Assembly: GCF_030812415.1 (NCBI RefSeq)
Contig: NZ_JAUSST010000005.1
Span: 372,001 to 436,000 of the forward strand
Source of the DNA: Paenibacillus harenae
Lineage (GTDB): Bacteria; Bacillota; Bacilli; Paenibacillales; Paenibacillaceae
Direction: 5' to 3'
DNA: 64,000 bases
Shown here: positions 33,381 through 42,838 of the stretch, piece by piece
How positions within the stretch are numbered: the first letter of the stretch is position 1
Layout: the number at the start of each line of letters is the position of its first letter
The notes under the pieces: model-generated
What the model was told of the DNA's origin: nothing
Database searches by the model: none
The model's input: only the letters and a program-made list of their open reading frames with translations
Made by a program: the position numbers and the translations under genes

Positions 33381-35150
33381 ATGCGGAAACAATTTCCATT
33401 CATTAGTATCAAAGCGAAAATGTCGATTATATGCCTGACCGTCGTGATCGTGCCGATTTTCGTTATGACGGTCATTTCTTACGCTTCTTCCCAGAGGCTG
33501 CTGGAACAAAAATATACGGAGCTACTGATGGACATCGCCACTCAGACGAACGTGAGCATCGACGAATATTTGAAAGAAGTAGAGAAAATATCGCTCGTGG
33601 CCAGCTTTGGCATGAACAGCAGCGTAAAAGCGGCGGCCGAAGACAATTATCCGCTTCAGGAATATTTGCGCGACGATAACGAAGATAATGAGAACACGGC
33701 TTATGGCATGCTGATGAACTATATTATGATGAAAGACCGGGAAATTTCCTTTTATATTTATAACCTGAACGGCGGACAAGATCTGTTCGTCGGCACCGAT
33801 CTCCCATACGATTACAGTTATAAGGTGAAGGAAGAAGAATGGTTCAAGTTTTTTCAGGTGTCGAACAGCAAGATGATGACGCTCGATACGCATGTCGACC
33901 GCCAGACGAAAAGCAAGAAGCTCGCAATCGCTCATGCGAGGAAAATACTGGACATGGACAGCGGTACGCTGCTCGGCATCATGGTTGTGCGAATCGACCT
34001 CAGCGTCATCGAGGTTGTGAACAGCCGTCTTCAGCAGTCGCTGCGCTCGCGGTTCACGATTGTGGACGAAGCGGACAACATTATCTTCAATGCCAATACA
34101 AGTCTGATCGGAAAAAAGTTTTCCGAAACAGTCAGGCCGGATAAGCGCGACCATATCATCGTGGAGAGCGTGTTTGACCGGCAGCGATGGACGACCTATC
34201 TATATATGCCGATGAGCGAGCTGTCGGCGGAAGGCGATATTTTGCGGCAAAACATTTATCTCCTGGCGATCCTGATGCTCCTGTTCTTAGTTATTATTTC
34301 GATCTACTTGTCAAGCGTCATTACGCGGCCGATCAAGAAGCTGATGAGCAACATTCTGCTCGTGGAGAAAGGGCAATTCGAGCATGTGGAAGACATACAT
34401 TCACGTGACGAAATCGGATTGTTGTCGACCAGGTTCAACCGAATGTCCCGCGAGCTGAAAGGGCTTGTCTCTCAAATCCAGCAGGAAGAAATGAAGAAAG
34501 CCGCCGCAGAAATTCGCGCGCTGCAATCTCAGATTAACCCGCATTTCCTTTACAATACGCTGGGCTCGGTGAAGTGGATCGCCTCCATGCAGCAAGCGGA
34601 CACCATTGTGGTCATGACCGAAGCGTTAATTGCCATGCTCCGATATGCCGCCCGCGCCGAGGGCGCGATGGTGGCCGTACGCGAAGAACTCGATAATTTG
34701 CGGAACTATATGACCATACAGCAGGTTCGTTATTATAACCGGATTCGCATGGATATCTTTGCAGACGAAACGCTGCTCGAACAGCGCATGCCTAAGCTAA
34801 TCCTCCAGCCGATTGTTGAAAATGCGATTTTTCACGGACTTGCGGAAAAGGAAGAAGACGGTATTGTCACGATTCGCATCGCAAGGGGGGAAAACGGGTT
34901 TATCATTGACGTCCATGACAACGGCGAAGGCATGGACGAGGAAACGCTTCGGCTCATTAAGGCCTCTCTCGCGGGAGAGGCGGACAATGGAGAAAGCATA
35001 GGCCTGCATAATGTGCAGCGCCGCATACAGCTTCATTACGGAAATAGGTACGGAATTGAGTGCAATAGCGCTAAGGGAGCCGGCACGACGTTTCGCATTG
35101 GTTTGCCTGAGGAGGAGAACGCGCAGGAAATGAAGCATCTTGGCGCATAA
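33381..35150 (+). CDS. YesM-type sensor histidine kinase (TCS2)
   Basis: 589 residues: TM (about 15-37), extracytoplasmic sensor, TM (~290-312), HAMP, then SQINPHFLYNTLGSVKWIA with the phospho-acceptor His and HATPase motifs PIVENAIFHGL and HDNGEGMDEE. ATG 33381 is preferred over the TTG 33363 in-frame start because GGAATGGAGACG precedes it. It is followed at 20 nt by a binding-protein gene, which may modulate sensing. Confidence 0.92.
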   Translation: MRKQFPFISIKAKMSIICLTVVIVPIFVMTVISYASSQRLLEQKYTELLMDIATQTNVSIDEYLKEVEKISLVASFGMNSSVKAAAEDNYPLQEYLRDDNEDNENTAYGMLMNYIMMKDREISFYIYNLNGGQDLFVGTDLPYDYSYKVKEEEWFKFFQVSNSKMMTLDTHVDRQTKSKKLAIAHARKILDMDSGTLLGIMVVRIDLSVIEVVNSRLQQSLRSRFTIVDEADNIIFNANTSLIGKKFSETVRPDKRDHIIVESVFDRQRWTTYLYMPMSELSAEGDILRQNIYLLAILMLLFLVIISIYLSSVITRPIKKLMSNILLVEKGQFEHVEDIHSRDEIGLLSTRFNRMSRELKGLVSQIQQEEMKKAAAEIRALQSQINPHFLYNTLGSVKWIASMQQADTIVVMTEALIAMLRYAARAEGAMVAVREELDNLRNYMTIQQVRYYNRIRMDIFADETLLEQRMPKLILQPIVENAIFHGLAEKEEDGIVTIRIARGENGFIIDVHDNGEGMDEETLRLIKASLAGEADNGESIGLHNVQRRIQLHYGNRYGIECNSAKGAGTTFRIGLPEEENAQEMKHLGA

Positions 35151-35169
35151 ATAAAGGGGGGAGGACTCG

Positions 35170-36459
35170 GTGGCAGGAAGAGCAAGGCTTTTGTGGTGGA
35201 TAGGCGCAGCGGCTGCCGTTCTGTTGGCTGGCTGTGCCGCGGACGAATCGTCAGGGCCGTCCGATACGGAAGCGTCGCCAAACCCTGTCGTGCTGCGATA
35301 TACAAGCTTCATGCTGGATTCGTCGGAGACAGCAAGCCATTATTTTGAGGCTATCGCCAAATTCGAAGAGATGAATCCGGATATACGCATCGAGGTGGAC
35401 CATATTCAGAACATCAATTATACGGCGGGTTTAAAGACGAGACTGCTCGGGGGCGAGCAGATGGACGTGTTCGACGTTTGGTCGCCTAGTCTGTTCGAGG
35501 AGCTCCGGCGGCTGGATGAGCGTGTTTATTTAGATTTAAGCGAAGAGGATTTCTTGAACGACTTCCTGCCGGCAACTTTGGAGCCGGTTACAAAGGACGG
35601 CCGTGTATACGGCGTTCCCGGCTTGATGCATACGGACGGCTTACTCTATAACAAGACGATGTTCCGGAAGTTTGGACTTTCCGTCCCTCGAACGTGGGAT
35701 GAATTAATTCAATTGTGCGAGAAATTGAAAGCTCAAGGGATTATCCCGATCGCGCTTAATTCCGAATGGTGGGTGCCGCAATTTTTTTTCGGCTCGCTCA
35801 TGTCCAATGCCGGTGCGGACGAGATCTGGACGGCCAATCTGGAACAGGGCATGGTGAGAACGGATCATCCGACGCTTGTCGAAGCCATGAAGATGACGAA
35901 GGAAATAATCGATCGCGGCTTCGTGCCTGAGGACTGGAAGCAGTTGAAGCATGAACAGTCAAGAGATCTGATTGTGGGTGGCAGAGCTGCCATGATTGTA
36001 ACCGGCACTTGGGATCTGTCGGGGCTGAACGTCAACAATTCCGGACAGGAAATCGACTTTATGATGGTGCCCGGTGAAGAGCGCACCGTACCGAACCTGA
36101 ATATCGGCTCTTATAAAGTCGTTAGCGCAAGCAGCGAGCATCCTGAAGAAGCGAAACGATTCCTGGCCTATATGAACGGAAAAGAAATGCAAGAAAAGCT
36201 GGCGAATGGAGTCATGGCTGTTCCCTCCGTCAACGGCGCCTTGCTCCATGATCCCATTGTCCGCCGCATCTCCGAACTAGTTACCAGCGAGGAAGCGATG
36301 ATTTATTGGCCTCATATCGTGACGACGGAGTCGCTTCAGCTTGAAATGATCGACGCATTGAATGAGTACCTGAGAGGAGCCGACCTGGCCCGCGAATTAG
36401 CGAAAATACAGCTTTCGATTGACCGGGCCGGCAATCGTGAAACGGAACCGAAAACGTAA
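35170..36459 (+). CDS. Extracellular solute-binding lipoprotein linked to TCS2 (family 1, SBP2)
   Basis: 429 residues, lipobox VLLAGC (Cys 22). MsmE/family-1 solute-binding fold: VYGVPGLMHTDGLLYNKTMF, PRTWDELIQLCEKLKA, and VVGGRAAMIVTGTWD-like IVGGRAAMIVTGTWD. The start is GTG 35170 after GGGGGGAGG. It has no permease of its own and is tightly linked behind a regulator-kinase pair, so it may be a periplasmic-type ligand presenter to the kinase (three-component arrangement, inference). A second SBP and permeases follow. Confidence 0.88.
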   Translation: MAGRARLLWWIGAAAAVLLAGCAADESSGPSDTEASPNPVVLRYTSFMLDSSETASHYFEAIAKFEEMNPDIRIEVDHIQNINYTAGLKTRLLGGEQMDVFDVWSPSLFEELRRLDERVYLDLSEEDFLNDFLPATLEPVTKDGRVYGVPGLMHTDGLLYNKTMFRKFGLSVPRTWDELIQLCEKLKAQGIIPIALNSEWWVPQFFFGSLMSNAGADEIWTANLEQGMVRTDHPTLVEAMKMTKEIIDRGFVPEDWKQLKHEQSRDLIVGGRAAMIVTGTWDLSGLNVNNSGQEIDFMMVPGEERTVPNLNIGSYKVVSASSEHPEEAKRFLAYMNGKEMQEKLANGVMAVPSVNGALLHDPIVRRISELVTSEEAMIYWPHIVTTESLQLEMIDALNEYLRGADLARELAKIQLSIDRAGNRETEPKT

Positions 36460-36480
36460 TCAGCTTTCTTGTTCGACTGT

Positions 36481-36505
36481 AATCCTTCCTGCCCCGGGAA
36501 GGGTT
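36481..36505 (+). terminator. Terminator-like hairpin after SBP2
   Basis: AATCCTTCC / GGAAGGGTT stem with a 7-nt loop, followed by ATTTG. The remaining 36506-36715 gap shows T-rich sequence and no gene. Confidence 0.45.
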
Positions 36506-36715
36506 ATTTGTCGAGCTTAAAATGAAGGATGCCCATTTTCTTGCACTTTTTTTTGATGCACAGGCATTATTTTTACTTTTGGGCAGTCATCGCGGCAGTC
36601 TGGCTCCAACGTGTCAAGAAAGGAGCAGGAACTTGTCAATTACGTTGATAGCTCCAACTCTCATTTTTTTTTACAATAAACTCGTATCAACCAAAAGGAT
36701 AAATGGGGGGTTACT

Positions 36716-38362
36716 ATGAGTAAAAAGCTATTGTCTATCGTGATGGTGCTGACGCTCGTCTTGCTGGCGGCATGCAGCGGAAATACGGCGAATACGGAAA
36801 ATGATCCGAAGTCTGCGCCAGAACCTGAGCAGTCGGTGAATGCAGAAGGCGAGGTCGATTACGCGTTCGGAGCCTATGCCGAGCCGGTCACCATTCACAC
36901 GGTAAGAGCCGAATATTCTTCGGCGCAATTCCCGGAAGGGGACAATATGACCAATAACGTATGGACTCGCGCTTACAAGGAGCGGTTCAATATTGATGTC
37001 GTGACGGATTGGGTAACCGACGAATACGATACGAAGCTTAATCTTGCCATTTCGTCCAATCAATTGCCCGACGTGTTCCATGTCAACGCAACGCAGCTGC
37101 AGCAGTTGATCGAAGCGGACATGATTATGGATTTGACGGAAGTGCTGGGCACCTATGGTTCCGACCGGTTGAAAGGCTATATGGAAGCCGACAGTGCCAG
37201 TTATGAGTCGGGCAAGAAAGACGGCAAGCTGTACGGCATACCGCAAATGCACTGGGGGTTCATCGACCAGCCCGACTACATTTGGATCCGAAACGATTGG
37301 AAAGAAGAGCTAGGCCTTTCGGATCCGAAAACGATGGACGATATCAAGAGCATTGCCCTGAAGTTCAAGGAGGCGTACGGCGGCTACGGCATTGCGGTCG
37401 ATCAGTCGCTGGACTACTTGAACCTGCTTGCAATCGGCTGGGGAGCTCATCCGGACATGTGGATTCCGGGCAATGACGGCAAGCTGGTGTACGGCTCGGT
37501 GCAGCCGGAAATGAAAGATGCGCTCGCGGCATGGGCCGAATGGTTCAAGCTTGGCATTATTGATCCGGAATTTCCGATTAAAGATTTCAGCGCCATGAAC
37601 TCCGGCATTGTATCCGGCAAGTCGGGCGTGCAGCCGTATTATCAATGGTGGGGTTATAACCCAGGCGTCGATACCGTAACGAATCAGGGCAAAGACGCGG
37701 TGTTCTATCCTTATCTGATTCCGACCGTCGATGGCCAAGTGGCGACGCAATCCGTCTTTTTCGCGAACGGCTCATACACGGTAGTGAATAAGAAGTCGAA
37801 GCACCCGGAAGCAGCCATTAAGCTTCTTAACTTCTATGCTTACATTCTCGACGAAGGAACCGAAAAGGAAACGCCGGAGACGCTGTCCGCCATGTTGGAC
37901 AAAGACATCGCGCATGTCACAGGCGCCTTCAAGATCATTAATCCGATGACGGATTATGAACAGTACGAACGAGTGAGCGAAGCGCTGAAATCGAAAGATA
38001 CGAGTCAATTTACGACAAGCGGCATGTGGCAAAAATACAATAACAGCGTTGAATTTATGACGAATGCGACTCCTGCGGCTACCGGCGACTATCTGCAGCA
38101 AGGTTCGCCGAAGCCTGCTTACGGCCTTGCCAAGTCCATTCTCGACAATAACCAGTATATAAAGACCGCGATGTGGGGTGCGCCGCCGAAAGAGCTGGCC
38201 AAATACGGCTCCACACTGGATGACATTCTGACCGAAGGCTTCACGAAGATCATTATGGGCTCGGAAAGCATCGATTATTTCGATACGCTCGTCAAAAATT
38301 GGCATGCAGCCGGCGGTGAGGAAGCGACCGCAGCCGTCAACGCAATGTATGGCCAGCAGTAA
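36716..38362 (+). CDS. Sugar-binding lipoprotein of ABC importer (LplA-like, SBP3)
   Basis: 548 residues, lipobox VLLAAC (Cys about 20). Long SBP with WTRAYKERFNIDVVTDWV and LPDVFHVNATQLQQLIEA, similar in plan to SBP1. GGGGGG precedes ATG 36716. It feeds the two permeases downstream. TCS2 immediately upstream is the likely regulator. The substrate is unknown; the cre site upstream of TCS2 suggests a carbohydrate. Confidence 0.9.
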   Translation: MSKKLLSIVMVLTLVLLAACSGNTANTENDPKSAPEPEQSVNAEGEVDYAFGAYAEPVTIHTVRAEYSSAQFPEGDNMTNNVWTRAYKERFNIDVVTDWVTDEYDTKLNLAISSNQLPDVFHVNATQLQQLIEADMIMDLTEVLGTYGSDRLKGYMEADSASYESGKKDGKLYGIPQMHWGFIDQPDYIWIRNDWKEELGLSDPKTMDDIKSIALKFKEAYGGYGIAVDQSLDYLNLLAIGWGAHPDMWIPGNDGKLVYGSVQPEMKDALAAWAEWFKLGIIDPEFPIKDFSAMNSGIVSGKSGVQPYYQWWGYNPGVDTVTNQGKDAVFYPYLIPTVDGQVATQSVFFANGSYTVVNKKSKHPEAAIKLLNFYAYILDEGTEKETPETLSAMLDKDIAHVTGAFKIINPMTDYEQYERVSEALKSKDTSQFTTSGMWQKYNNSVEFMTNATPAATGDYLQQGSPKPAYGLAKSILDNNQYIKTAMWGAPPKELAKYGSTLDDILTEGFTKIIMGSESIDYFDTLVKNWHAAGGEEATAAVNAMYGQQ

Positions 38363-38480
38363 GCAATCCGAACAAGCGTAAACGGCTGACGCCGTCCTTG
38401 GTGGCAAAAGCAAAGTTTCGCGGTGAAAACGGGGAGGCGGGGATGCGCTCGCCTCCTTTACGTGAACGGAGGAGCGGGAC

Positions 38481-39371
38481 ATGTTAACAAAATTAAAACA
38501 GCAACGGGCATTCCACCTTATGCTCATTCCGAGCGTCATTCTCGTTTTTATTTACAGTTACCTTCCGCTATATGGAATGATCATAGCGTTTCAGGACTAT
38601 AATCCTGGTCTCGGCTTTAAATCGCATTGGGTCGGAATGGATAACTTCGAACACGTTTTCAGACAGCCTAATTTTGTGCGAACGATCTGGAATACGCTGT
38701 ATATGTCGTTCTTCAAGCTGATCGGAGGCATCGTCGTACCGGTCATTTTCGCTTTGTTGCTGAACGAAGTCGCGCGTGCAGCGCTGAAGAGATCGTTTCA
38801 GACGCTGGTCTATGTTCCGAATTTCCTATCGTGGGTCATTATGGCGGGTATTATGATCGACATTTTGGGTTCGGACGGCATCGTCAATTCTTTGTTCGTC
38901 TTTTTGGGAGCGGAGCCAATTTCATTTCTTGGAAGTCCCTCCATGTTTCCTTGGACGATGATCGTGACGGACATTTGGAAAGGCTTTGGTTTCGGCACTG
39001 TCGTCTACCTGGCGGCCTTGACGAGCATTGACCCGGGGCTGTATGAAGCGGCGTTGATCGACGGCGCAAAACGATGGAAGCAGACGATCTACATTACGCT
39101 GCCGCTGCTCATGCCTACGATTATATTGATGACGGTCCTATCGCTCGGCAATATTTTGAATGCGGGCTTCGACCAGATATTCAACCTATATTCGCCCGTC
39201 GTCTATGAGACAGGCGATATCATCGATACTTATGTGTATCGGCTGGGTATTCAACAAGCGCAATATTCGGTAGGCGCTGCGGTCGGATTTTTCAAGTCGA
39301 TCGTTTCCTGCATTTTACTTGTCTTATCTTATATACTGGCTTATCGCGTCGCAGGATACCGTATCTTCTAA
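38481..39371 (+). CDS. ABC sugar permease, LplB-like (second system)
   Basis: 296 residues with six membrane segments. The EAA loop YEAALIDGAKRWKQTIYITLPL and the end YILAYRVAGYRIF are typical. GGAGGAGCGGG precedes ATG 38481. It is separated from the next permease gene by a duplicated 34-nt element. Confidence 0.92.
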   Translation: MLTKLKQQRAFHLMLIPSVILVFIYSYLPLYGMIIAFQDYNPGLGFKSHWVGMDNFEHVFRQPNFVRTIWNTLYMSFFKLIGGIVVPVIFALLLNEVARAALKRSFQTLVYVPNFLSWVIMAGIMIDILGSDGIVNSLFVFLGAEPISFLGSPSMFPWTMIVTDIWKGFGFGTVVYLAALTSIDPGLYEAALIDGAKRWKQTIYITLPLLMPTIILMTVLSLGNILNAGFDQIFNLYSPVVYETGDIIDTYVYRLGIQQAQYSVGAAVGFFKSIVSCILLVLSYILAYRVAGYRIF

Positions 39372-39375
39372 GGCA

Positions 39376-39449
39376 ATGCTTACGAAGTATGTTTGCTTTC
39401 GCAAACATTAAGCCCATGCTTACGAAGTATGTTTGCTTACGCAAACATT
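39376..39449. repeat. Tandem 34-nt repeat with GTTTGC/GCAAAC hairpin, 40-nt period
   Basis: Two copies (39376-39409 and 39416-39449), identical at 33 of 34 positions, begin ATGCTTACGAAGTATG and contain GTTTGC-N4-GCAAAC. They fill the gap between two permease genes and end just before the ribosome binding site of the second. A diverged relative lies at 14036-14066. Confidence 0.8.
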
Positions 39450-39464
39450 TGAGGAGGGATGATC

Positions 39465-40355
39465 GTGGTTCAAGATAACAGCCTGGGGCGGAAGCTGTTT
39501 CATATCGTTAACTACATGGTGTTGATTTTGGTTTCGCTGATCTGCGTGTTGCCGTTCGTTAACCTGCTGGCCGTCTCGTTCAGCAGCAGCGCCGCGGTAT
39601 CGGCGGGCGAAGTCGTGTTTTGGCCCGTCGACTTTAATACGAAAGCCTATGAGTTTGCGCTTAAAGGCGATGAATTTTTTCGCTCAATGTGGGTTTCGCT
39701 CCAACGTGTCGTATTAGGTACGCTGATTAACCTCATTTTAATGGTGCTCGCGGCATATCCGCTTTCGAAGACGAAGGAGAAAGTGCTCGGCCGAGGTATT
39801 TACATGGGCTTTTTTGTTTTTACCATGCTGTTCAATGGGGGATTGATTCCTACCTATTTGATCGTGGTTCAGACCGGGTTGATCGACTCCATCTGGTCTT
39901 TGATTTTACCCGGAGCGATCCCCGTCTTTAGCATGATTATTCTGATGAACTTCCTCAGAGGGCTGCCGGAAGAAATTGAAGAATCGGCAACAATCGACGG
40001 GGCGGGGCCCATTCAAATATTGGTCCAAATCTTGCTGCCGCTTCTGAAGCCGGCGCTGGCCACAGTCGGTCTGTTCAGCATCGTCGGCCATTGGAATTCT
40101 TGGTTTGACGGCATTATTTATATGAACGATACGGCGAATTATCCGCTGCAAAGCTATTTGCAGACGCTGCTTCTCAGCTTTGAACAAATTATGTTGAGAG
40201 CCAGTACCGACTATACTCAGCTGCTGGCGATGATGAACGTACGCACCGGTCGCGCCGCCCAAATGTTTCTGGGCGCGATACCGATTTTGGCGATTTATCC
40301 TTTTCTGCAAAAATATTTTACGACTGGCCTCGTTCTTGGCAGCGTCAAAGGGTGA
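39465..40355 (+). CDS. ABC sugar permease, YtcP-like (second system)
   Basis: About 296 residues with six membrane segments. The EAA loop is IEESATIDGAGPIQILVQILLPL, and the end PFLQKYFTTGLVLGSVKG. GTG 39465 lies 8 nt after GGAGG; the upstream ATG 39459 is only 2-3 nt from it and is unlikely. Last gene of the second uptake operon; no hydrolase gene follows. Confidence 0.9.
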   Translation: MVQDNSLGRKLFHIVNYMVLILVSLICVLPFVNLLAVSFSSSAAVSAGEVVFWPVDFNTKAYEFALKGDEFFRSMWVSLQRVVLGTLINLILMVLAAYPLSKTKEKVLGRGIYMGFFVFTMLFNGGLIPTYLIVVQTGLIDSIWSLILPGAIPVFSMIILMNFLRGLPEEIEESATIDGAGPIQILVQILLPLLKPALATVGLFSIVGHWNSWFDGIIYMNDTANYPLQSYLQTLLLSFEQIMLRASTDYTQLLAMMNVRTGRAAQMFLGAIPILAIYPFLQKYFTTGLVLGSVKG

Positions 40356-40428
40356 ACTTGCGCATTACGCGCGTTATGCGTTCATGAAGCCGGTCCCTAG
40401 CAGTAAAGACACTGTGCAAGGCGCTCTG

Positions 40429-40463
40429 CTCGCCCCTTTCGGCTCGGACAAGGAAGGGGCGAG
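40429..40463 (+). terminator. Terminator of the second uptake operon
   Basis: A perfect 10-bp stem, CTCGCCCCTT / AAGGGGCGAG, with a 15-nt loop. A second hairpin, ACGGGACGGA / TCCATCCCGT, lies at 40511-40547. No gene is seen in 40356-40974. Confidence 0.55.
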
Positions 40464-40680
40464 ATTTCGCTGATTGTTTATTTGAAAGCAGGTAATGGAC
40501 CAAAATAGAAACGGGACGGAGCAGAAATAACACCTGATCCATCCCGTATTCATTTATTAAGTGATCGTTTTGGTGTTTTGAAGCTATTCCTGACAACCTC
40601 TTTTTTCTACGGCTGACCAATCAACGAACAAACTCTAGCCGACCCAGATGACCTTTATTGGATATAAATAGCCTCTTTTC

Positions 40681-40816
40681 ATTTCTAACGGACGGAGGTG
40701 ATGCTAAGATCGCCAATTTATGCATATTAAGCCTCTCCTTTTAGATTAAAAGCCATCCATGTCCGTCAAACGATCAAACGTGCAATTTTTGGTCAGATAA
40801 GGACTTTTAGGTCCGT
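40681..40816. repeat. Intergenic GTCCGT repeat cluster
   Basis: TAACGGACGGAGGTGATGC near 40686 and two GTCCGT copies at 40761 and 40811 (50 nt apart) sit in an AT-rich non-coding stretch with TTTAGATTAAAAGCC. It resembles the other intergenic repeat clusters of the window in spacing, not in sequence. Function unknown. Confidence 0.4.
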
Positions 40817-40974
40817 TACACTTGCATGCATCATCGCTGTTTGTTAATCGGTCAGCCTTTGTTTTTGCAGATCCCTTTAAAAGGATCGTAATACGGCATC
40901 AGATTCGGTTTAACGAGTTAATCGCCAGTCGCTATATCCAACATAGGCTCAACATCAGAGCGGTATCGGTGCGG

Positions 40975-42831
40975 CTACCTTGTAAATTGTTTCTTCGGCG
41001 GTTCCAGCTCGGCAACTGGTGCAGCAGCTTCCTTCTGCGGGAACTGAAGCTCGTAGAGCTGCTTGTATTTGCCTTGGCCTGCAATCAGCTCCGCGTGCGT
41101 TCCTGATTCGAGGATGACGCCCTTATCCAGCACATAGATCGTGTCGGCCTGCTGGATCGTCGAGAGACGGTGCGCGATGACGAGGCAGGTGCGGCCTTCG
41201 AGCAGATGCGCGAGAGCGTCCTGAATCGACTTCTCCGATTCAGTATCGAGCGAGGACGTTGCCTCATCCAGTATGATGATGGCTGGATTTTTCAATATTG
41301 CTCGGGCGATCGAGATGCGCTGCTTCTGACCGCCCGACAGCTTCACGCCTCGTTCCCCGATCTGCGAGTCATACCCTTGCGGGAACGACATAATGAAGTC
41401 GTGCGCGCTTGCGGCCCGCGCCGCCGCCTCGACTTCCTCGTCCGACGCGCCGTGCTTTCCGTAGACGATATTTTCTCGGATCGTGCCGTTCAGGAGCACG
41501 ATATCCTGCGAAACGATGCCGAGATGCGAGCGGAGCGACGCCAGCTTCAGTCGTTTAAGCGATATGCCGTCCAGCGAGACGGTGCCCTCTTGCGGATCAT
41601 AGAACCGCGTCATCAAATGCGTGATCGTCGACTTGCCGGCGCCGGAAGAACCGACGATGGCCGTGATTTTGCCGGGCGCAATCTCGAAATCAAAGTTCGT
41701 GAGCACCGGCACGTCGTTGTGATAAGCGAAGCTGACGTTGTCGAATGCGACCCGCCCCTCCGCATGCGTCAGCTCGATTGCATCCGGAGCATCGGCTACC
41801 TGCGGCTCCGTTCCAAGTATGTCGACGATCCGCTCGTAAGCGGCAGCCGATTGCTGAATCGTGTTAATCGTGCGGCTGAAGCGGCGGATCGGATTTTGCA
41901 GCAGGCGAAGGTAAGCCATGAACGCGACGATCGTGCCGATCGTCATGCTGCCGTCCATCGTGAAGCGTGCACCGAACAACAATACGGCAGCAAGCCCGGT
42001 GAACAGGAGCAGGTCGATAAAAGGCTCGAACACCGCCCGCGTCTTTACCGCATGTAGATTTGCCTTCATATTGCTTTCACTCCGCAGAGCGAAGCGTTCC
42101 GCTTCAAAGTCTTCGTTGGAGAACGACTTAATGAGCCGAATGGATGATAGCGTGTCTTGCAGATGGTTGCTGACTTCGGCAACCGTCTCTTGCACTTTCT
42201 TGAAGGCGGCCCGCATCCTTTTGCCGAAGAACTGGGTCGTGATGAGCATCAATGGAAAGGTGGCAAGCACGATAAGCGTCAGTTGCCAGTTGATCCACAA
42301 CATATAGGCGGCAACGGCGATGAAGGTGAACCAGTCGGTAACGATCGACATCATGCCCGACGAGACGAGCTGTTGGAGCATGTTGACGTCGTTCGTGACG
42401 CGCGACATCAGATCGCCTGTGCGGTTGCGGTCGAAGAAGCCGATATCCATCCGCTGGATATGCCGGTACAGCTCGCCTCGTATATCGTATACGGCGCGCT
42501 GCCCGACGGAAGCCATCAACAGACTGCTTAAATAATTGAACAAACCGAGCAGCAATGCCGTCCCGAGAACGCCAAGCGCGATCCAGATCAAGCTGCCGTA
42601 TCGCTGGTTCGGAATAATGTCGTCAATCGTCAATTGCGTAAGCCTCGGGATGGCGAACTCAAGCAACGAGACCGCGATGATACAGAAGAATGCGGTTGCC
42701 ATGAGCAGCCATTGGGCCCTTACATGGAGGAACATCCGCTTGTACATGCTCCAAATGCTGCCGCGAGCCGGCCGCTTGGCCGGTGTCGGCGACATTCGGT
42801 TGTTGCCCATAAAGCCGGGATTCGGATTCAT
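40975..42831 (-). CDS. ABC exporter half-transporter under PadR control
   Basis: About 618 residues: six membrane segments and a nucleotide-binding domain with Walker A GSSGAGKST, signature LSGGQKQRIS and canonical Walker B IIILDEATSSLD. All ATP-site residues are intact, so a homodimer is plausible. ATG 42831 starts 7 nt after the padR stop codon; the longer open frame to 42897 would overlap padR. AGGGAG in the padR end serves as ribosome binding site. Substrate unknown; a drug or lipid is possible. Confidence 0.88.
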   Translation of the reverse strand: MNPNPGFMGNNRMSPTPAKRPARGSIWSMYKRMFLHVRAQWLLMATAFFCIIAVSLLEFAIPRLTQLTIDDIIPNQRYGSLIWIALGVLGTALLLGLFNYLSSLLMASVGQRAVYDIRGELYRHIQRMDIGFFDRNRTGDLMSRVTNDVNMLQQLVSSGMMSIVTDWFTFIAVAAYMLWINWQLTLIVLATFPLMLITTQFFGKRMRAAFKKVQETVAEVSNHLQDTLSSIRLIKSFSNEDFEAERFALRSESNMKANLHAVKTRAVFEPFIDLLLFTGLAAVLLFGARFTMDGSMTIGTIVAFMAYLRLLQNPIRRFSRTINTIQQSAAAYERIVDILGTEPQVADAPDAIELTHAEGRVAFDNVSFAYHNDVPVLTNFDFEIAPGKITAIVGSSGAGKSTITHLMTRFYDPQEGTVSLDGISLKRLKLASLRSHLGIVSQDIVLLNGTIRENIVYGKHGASDEEVEAAARAASAHDFIMSFPQGYDSQIGERGVKLSGGQKQRISIARAILKNPAIIILDEATSSLDTESEKSIQDALAHLLEGRTCLVIAHRLSTIQQADTIYVLDKGVILESGTHAELIAGQGKYKQLYELQFPQKEAAAPVAELEPPKKQFTR

Positions 42832-42838
42832 GCGTGCA

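Noticed and set aside
36522..36719. 65-codon ORF upstream of SBP3
   Set aside because: No ribosome binding site, overlaps the T-rich leader and the SBP3 start, and has no similarity I recognise.
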